A DNA stretch of 27,153 nt from JBLIKP01 sp047635375. Its GTDB lineage: Bacteria; Bacteroidota; Bacteroidia; Sphingobacteriales; Sphingobacteriaceae. This document shows positions 23,138 through 27,153 of the stretch, piece after piece. The position numbers and the translations under genes were made by a program. The stretch spans positions 1-27,153 of the forward strand of contig JBLIKP010000023.1 of the NCBI GenBank assembly GCA_047635375.1. The letters run 5' to 3'. Each line of letters opens with the position of its first letter. The stretch's first letter is position 1. A model generated the notes under the pieces. It was not told the DNA's origin. It ran no database searches and was given only the letters and a program-made list of their open reading frames with translations.

Positions 23138-26044
23138 CTAGTTTTTTAAAATCCTACCAGTAAACTGATGGTTATCCATAGTTACAACCTTAATCATGTA
23201 TACACCATCGGGAACAGCGGGGAAATCAATCGGCCGATTATCATACTGGATTGTTTCTAAAATGGATTTTCCAGTGATATCAAAAATGGAAATTGTTGCT
23301 GGGAAGATTGAGATGTTTTGGAGGGTAAACGAGTTTATTATTGGGTTAGGGGAGATTTTAAGGTCGTCATTGGTATTGGTGGAAGTTGAGGAATAAACAC
23401 GAGAATAATCAGTATTGAATATAGTCACCTCTGCCGCTCGACATGTATCTAGGATATAATTATAATAGTGTGCGGGCAAAATTTGAAATACTGGATCGGT
23501 GATGCACACATTGTATAAAAAAGCATCTTTTTCAATATCCGTTGTTTGAAATGTACCATAATACAAATCGAAAAGATTTGGGTAAAGTTTGAAATGAAAT
23601 GGTTGAGTTAAGGGTGCATGCCTAAAACCATTAAAAGCAAAATCGCCACTATAATCGTTTTTAATTGGGTTGAAATAAGTGCTTATTCCTACGGATTCGG
23701 AATACAAGGAATCGTTAATCAATTTAAATTGATAATAAGCTAGGGAATCTTTAAAGTTAACCGTCCTTGTTACGGTATCTGATCCAACTATATTTTTAGC
23801 TATTAATGAAATTGTATATGTGTCCTTGGACGGAAAAGTTTTTTTAGGGTTAATAAAATGGCTAGTATCATTGTCGGAGAACAACCAAGTATACTCATAG
23901 GGAAGTTGGGTGGAGCTATTGTAAAATGTAGCATTTAAATCATCATCGATAAGGAATTTGAAACGAGCTACTGGTGGCTCACTTGGAGTGCCTCCGCCTT
24001 CAATCCCATTAATATACACAAAATCTTGAATGCAATTTTTCAGGGTGTCACAGTATTCCACCACAAATTTGTCATAATTATTTTCGCTTGTTTTTGTAAC
24101 AACGATTAAGCTATCGTTGATTAGTTCCACTTGGTTAGCGGGATAGTTGATCCCTTTTATAATTAGGGGGACAATTTTATTGAATTTAAACTCCTTGTAA
24201 TTACCATTTTCATTTTTATAATCATATCCATAGTAAAAAAAAGGATCATTAAACTTGATGTCGCTTAATCGTAAGAAATCTTTTTTCCTATACCTGATGT
24301 CCAAAAATTGAATTTCAGGAACTCCAACTGGGTAAGAGGTAATTAAAAACATGGCCGTGTCCCTTAGGTTGGACCGGTTTTCAATAATATATGGGATTTC
24401 ATATTTTTTCGTAAACAATTTAAATTTATTGTCATAGGGGTAATAATTCGGACCATGGGAGGTGTTTATATTTATTGTAATTTCCTTGTCACTAAAATCT
24501 ACCTCAATTTCTTTTGGATTGGGATTTATGATTTCTACGATTTTTATTTGCTCAGGATATTGGTTTGAGTCATTTTCAATTAAATTAAAAATTCGAGGTT
24601 TAAAGTCTTTAACAAAGAAAGAATCATTGGCTGCAATGGGAGCTTTACCCTCAATCTCGTGGTTATTAATTATCATACCGGTGTCGCAATAAGCACCCCC
24701 ACAAACTTGATAAAGAAAAGTGTCATTATCTGTAAATTTATTTACCGTAGTAAACAATCCTTCTGGAGTGAGATTTGCCTCGACATCTGGTTTTGAGGTT
24801 ATTAGCTCAAAGTTCAAATTACGATTCTCCGGATCATAATCGTTAAGTGAAATATCAATCTCCAATGAATCAATGTCCTTTGTGAAAACCTCATCAATTA
24901 AGGCTAGTGGTCTTTTGACTTCGGCAATATCTATTGGAGAAAGAATTCTTGCAAACCCCTCATAATTTAAACTGTTGATAGTTAATCGGCCCTTCCAGTC
25001 TGTGCTTCCCAAATAAATATAACCATTAAAAATTTCAGCCGATCCCAAATAGTTAATGTCATAGCGCGGGTCGCTTGCCCATACGGAGTCGGCATAACTT
25101 TTAATAACATAGTAATTATTAATATAATAATTATCGCGACTTGGGATACTAATACTATAAAAATTATTTTCGTTTGAAAAGAAAAAACCTCCAAAGGAAC
25201 CAATTGTATTTATTGGAGGAGCAGCGTTAACTTCAGGGTTAAAATGTAAATTATTATTGGGTTGTTTAACTTCTGCTGATGGGTGAAACGCTTTTGGGTT
25301 TCCATCCTCAGGATAAAATATTCCACAAACAAATAATTTTCCTTGAAAATAATTTAGTTTATAGGGGTAAAAAAATGATTTACTTTGGACTGTGCTGTCA
25401 ATTAAGGATATTTTACCTTGGTTATAAATTGCACCTCTACCTGCCGAAATATTATTTAATTGGATAAAATCCCCAACCAAATAGAGTTTATTTCCTATTG
25501 AATATATATCCTTTATGAAGGTATCAGTGGTAATAAAGGGTTCCCAAATTCCATGTATATATTTTGAAACTGAAAAATTTGAGTCCGTTGGGAATCTAGG
25601 AGTTATTGCGATTAGTTCATTACGGTAAGAGTGGATTTTTGAAATGCCAAAAGAATTTGAAGGGTATTGCGAGTGAATATTCCAATCTAGCCCATCGTAG
25701 GTTATTATTTTCCAATTACCTGATAACTTTCCTTCTCGTTTAACAATAAATAAGGTATCATTCCAAACAGATAAAGAACTCACTTTTCCTTTAACGCCCA
25801 AATGGTTGAATATTTCATCAAGAGATATATATTCTGTTCCATTAAAAGCTCCTATCGAATAAGAGGCTTTTGTGCCAATGGAATCAAACCGACCAGCAAA
25901 AAACAATAAATCGTTATAAACCTCCTGGTGGAGGACGGATCCATTGATCCCCCCATTAACATTTTCAGGAACTTGTGCGGAAATTGGATTTCCAATAAAA
26001 AAGAATAGAATTGCAACGGATAGAATTGAGAAGAGCTTTTTCAT
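23138..26044 (-). CDS. Large secreted multidomain protein with PKD and T9SS sorting domains
   Basis: A 968-residue exported protein with no recognised enzyme motif. Signal peptide at 1-23 ('GNPISAQ'). Residues about 30-370 contain repeated short segments of the type 'YNDLLFFAGRF', 'WNDTLFIV', 'IGNKLYLVGDF', 'FQGKLFVCGIF' and 'FNGYIYLGS', suggesting a beta-propeller of Kelch-like blades. Residues about 380-690 hold Ig/cadherin-like modules ('LNDYDPENRNLNFEL', 'DTFLYQVCGGAYCDT', 'AANDSFFVKD'), as in tandem-95 repeat proteins. A PKD domain follows ('VARFKFLIDDDLNATFYNSS', then 'YTWLFSDNDTSHFINP'). The type IX sorting domain comes last, from 'LKISPNPIINSF' to 'GVYMIKVVTMDNHQFTGRILKN'. It is probably a surface or released adhesin-like protein; the ligand is unknown. 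Single gene; AT-richer at wobble positions than purF or the peptidase nearby, by impression. Confidence 0.85.
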   Translation of the reverse strand: MKKLFSILSVAILFFFIGNPISAQVPENVNGGINGSVLHQEVYNDLLFFAGRFDSIGTKASYSIGAFNGTEYISLDEIFNHLGVKGKVSSLSVWNDTLFIVKREGKLSGNWKIITYDGLDWNIHSQYPSNSFGISKIHSYRNELIAITPRFPTDSNFSVSKYIHGIWEPFITTDTFIKDIYSIGNKLYLVGDFIQLNNISAGRGAIYNQGKISLIDSTVQSKSFFYPYKLNYFQGKLFVCGIFYPEDGNPKAFHPSAEVKQPNNNLHFNPEVNAAPPINTIGSFGGFFFSNENNFYSISIPSRDNYYINNYYVIKSYADSVWASDPRYDINYLGSAEIFNGYIYLGSTDWKGRLTINSLNYEGFARILSPIDIAEVKRPLALIDEVFTKDIDSLEIDISLNDYDPENRNLNFELITSKPDVEANLTPEGLFTTVNKFTDNDTFLYQVCGGAYCDTGMIINNHEIEGKAPIAANDSFFVKDFKPRIFNLIENDSNQYPEQIKIVEIINPNPKEIEVDFSDKEITININTSHGPNYYPYDNKFKLFTKKYEIPYIIENRSNLRDTAMFLITSYPVGVPEIQFLDIRYRKKDFLRLSDIKFNDPFFYYGYDYKNENGNYKEFKFNKIVPLIIKGINYPANQVELINDSLIVVTKTSENNYDKFVVEYCDTLKNCIQDFVYINGIEGGGTPSEPPVARFKFLIDDDLNATFYNSSTQLPYEYTWLFSDNDTSHFINPKKTFPSKDTYTISLIAKNIVGSDTVTRTVNFKDSLAYYQFKLINDSLYSESVGISTYFNPIKNDYSGDFAFNGFRHAPLTQPFHFKLYPNLFDLYYGTFQTTDIEKDAFLYNVCITDPVFQILPAHYYNYILDTCRAAEVTIFNTDYSRVYSSTSTNTNDDLKISPNPIINSFTLQNISIFPATISIFDITGKSILETIQYDNRPIDFPAVPDGVYMIKVVTMDNHQFTGRILKN

Positions 26045-26135
26045 GGTAGGGGTTAGTTAGGTACATAAATATAAAAAAACGAATCGCTATCCCCAAATAA
26101 TCAATCTAAAACGCATTAAATCAAGTGCTTAATGT

Positions 26136-26297
26136 TTAAATCACCCCCAAATTATCAACAGTAATCCATCCCTTTTTTCCATCGGGTAATTTAATGTGCT
26201 TCCAGGTCCCCACTTGATAGGTTAATTGGTAATTGTTTAGAAAATGGCTAGAGCAGTGTGATGTTTTAGGTGAGTTTAAAACAATTATAACTCCATT
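26136..26297 (-). pseudogene. Degraded copy of the SH3-domain gene tail
   Basis: The minus-strand frame ending with the stop at 26136-26138 encodes 'NYQLTYQVGTWKHIKLPDGK', then 'KGWITVDNLGVI'. This matches the end of the intact neighbour at 26655 ('IQLTDQVGTWKQIRLADGK', then 'KGWITVDNLGVI'). Over the last 93 bases I count 11 differences. Upstream the match weakens but stays in frame for about 50 codons ('NGVIIVLNSP' against 'NFGVILSTNV'), with a small deletion, and then meets a stop at 26301. No start codon and only part of one SH3 domain remain, so it is a gene remnant from a duplication. Confidence 0.85.
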
Positions 26298-26329
26298 CCT
26301 TTATATATAAGCATATAACAATAGAGCAA

Positions 26330-26638
26330 ATGAAAACGTACAATTTTGAAACCCTATCCCAAGCAACGACACATTTTCATCAGGCGGGCTATAAAGAAAA
26401 TTTTAAAGCAATCAAGGGTAAATTGGTAGCATTAGGCACCGGTAAGGGTTACGCACCGCATGAGGTGGTTTTTACAGATACTGTTAGGTTTGAGGGAATG
26501 TCTGACCCTGCCGATAGCACGCAGCTTTATTGTGTGAGATGCAATGACAATACATTAGGAACGTTGGTTATGGCCTATGGTGCTGAGGAAAATCAAGATG
26601 CAGAGGTGCTTAAGGCAATTACAGTTGAGAAGAGTTAA
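26330..26638 (+). CDS. Small conserved Bacteroidota protein, unknown function
   Basis: A 102-residue soluble protein without signal or membrane segment. It resembles a family of roughly 100-residue Bacteroidota proteins that databases often label 'phosphoribosylpyrophosphate synthetase' without evidence. Features I recall for that group are 'FETLSQATTHFHQAGYKENF' at the N-terminus, 'VRFEGMSDPADSTQLYCVRC' in the middle and 'GTLVMAYGAE' near the end. It has no PRPP-synthetase motifs and is far too short for that enzyme. It starts at ATG 26330 and ends 16 bases before the convergent SH3 gene. It lies exactly between the SH3 gene and the degraded copy of that gene's tail, so it may have been placed here by the event that made the duplication. 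Function unknown. Confidence 0.7.
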   Translation: MKTYNFETLSQATTHFHQAGYKENFKAIKGKLVALGTGKGYAPHEVVFTDTVRFEGMSDPADSTQLYCVRCNDNTLGTLVMAYGAEENQDAEVLKAITVEKS

Positions 26639-26654
26639 TAGAGATTTTCTAATT

Positions 26655-27153
26655 TTAAATTACCCCCAAATTATCAACCGTTATCCATCCCTTTTTTCCA
26701 TCGGCCAATCTAATTTGCTTCCAAGTCCCAACCTGATCGGTTAATTGAATTTTTAGCCCTTCATGTATCACGAAAAGGTCTGTACTTCCTTCGTCGGGAG
26801 CCGATTTCACATAAACGTTGGTGCTAAGGATTACACCGAAATTATCTTGTCGTTCAAAATCTAAACGTTTTAGTCCCGCCCAAAGGGATATTCCGAAAAT
26901 CACAATTGAAGCAACCATGAATCCTTTGGCAAAGCCCAAAGGTAGGAGTGATGTCCACTTTCTTAATCCTAAGAAAAGAAGGGTTAAGGCAAAAGAAAAA
27001 ATTATGACGTTTCCCCAGGTTGAAGATTTGAAATACTGATAAAATGCTTTCAACCATGAGCCGATTAACAATTGTGGCATTGGCGTGATCTGATCTACAA
27101 TTTCCAGTTGCGCTCGCCTTAGGTTAAAGTTTAAATCTTCGTTTTCTCCTTCA
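26655..27153 (-). CDS. TPR/SH3-domain membrane protein, BatE-like, 3' part
   Basis: The frame is open to the window edge, giving the last 165 residues of a larger protein; the ATG at 27078-27080 is internal. The upstream part 'NEDLNFNLRRAQLEIVDQI' matches the end of a TPR block as found in BatE proteins of the Bacteroides aerotolerance (Bat) operon. Then come two membrane helices (about 'VIIFSFALTLLFLGL' and 'GFMVASIVIFGISLWAGL') and a periplasmic bacterial SH3 domain ('LSTNVYVKSAPDEGSTDLFVIHEGLKI', ending 'GWITVDNLGVI'). The order TPR, two helices, SH3 is that of BatE. If correct, batA-batD and a MoxR ATPase gene would be expected beyond the right edge, on the same strand. A decayed copy of the SH3 part lies at 26136-26297. 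Confidence 0.8.
   Translation of the reverse strand, partial: EGENEDLNFNLRRAQLEIVDQITPMPQLLIGSWLKAFYQYFKSSTWGNVIIFSFALTLLFLGLRKWTSLLPLGFAKGFMVASIVIFGISLWAGLKRLDFERQDNFGVILSTNVYVKSAPDEGSTDLFVIHEGLKIQLTDQVGTWKQIRLADGKKGWITVDNLGVI

Noticed and set aside
26330..26638. Phosphoribosylpyrophosphate synthetase label for the 102-residue protein
   Set aside because: It lacks the PRPP-binding motif and is about a third of the enzyme's length; the label in databases appears unfounded.

Overview
This window is chromosomal DNA from a low-GC member of the phylum Bacteroidota. The evidence is two proteins ending in type IX secretion (Por) sorting domains, a Bacteroidota-type long amidophosphoribosyltransferase, a glycine-lipid (GlsA/GlsB-like) acyltransferase pair, and futalosine-pathway menaquinone genes (mqnE, mqnA). 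The family or genus cannot be fixed from sequence alone. A Flavobacteriales or Cytophagales relative that makes menaquinone by the futalosine route would fit. I see no tRNA, rRNA, CRISPR array, phage or transposase.

Layout, left to right. (1) 1-620: 5' part of an MscS-type mechanosensitive channel on the minus strand. (2) 785-2418: an intact DGPF/YCII-family small protein followed by a wrecked ECF42-type sigma factor gene with four internal stops and two frameshifts. (3) 2490-5020: a tight mqnE - histidine phosphatase - mqnA operon with a hairpin over the ribosome-binding region at its front and a probable terminator at its end. (4) 5402-9389: an orphan LanC-like cyclase with an unassigned C-terminal region of about 255 residues, closely followed by an ABC-F ATPase and a strong terminator that includes the stop codon. 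(5) 9421-9966: a decayed lipoprotein gene. (6) 10175-11939: glsA-like and glsB-like acyltransferase genes in one operon. (7) 12066-14576: a small four-helix membrane protein and purF. (8) 14678-16180: a secreted M14 zinc carboxypeptidase with a type IX sorting domain. (9) 16181-19942: a two-gene unit (trypsin-like lipoprotein protease plus a putative outer-membrane protein) between two repeat-bearing non-coding stretches. (10) 19943-23044: a VTT/DedA-like membrane protein, a solitary Phd/YefM antitoxin and a prolyl oligopeptidase lipoprotein. (11) 23138-26044: a 968-residue secreted multidomain protein with a type IX sorting domain. (12) 26136-27153: a small Bacteroidota protein lying between a degraded SH3-domain gene fragment and the 3' part of its apparent parent, a TPR/SH3 (BatE-like) gene that runs off the window.

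Most genes are housekeeping or envelope functions: menaquinone, purines, membrane lipids, and secreted proteases and adhesin-like proteins. No complete defence or mobile system is visible. The points most worth a second look are the LanC-like/ABC-F pair without any lanthipeptide partner genes, the phosphatase embedded in the menaquinone operon, the direct repeats flanking the protease/outer-membrane unit, and three separate cases of gene decay: the ECF42 sigma factor, the lipoprotein and the duplicated SH3 tail.
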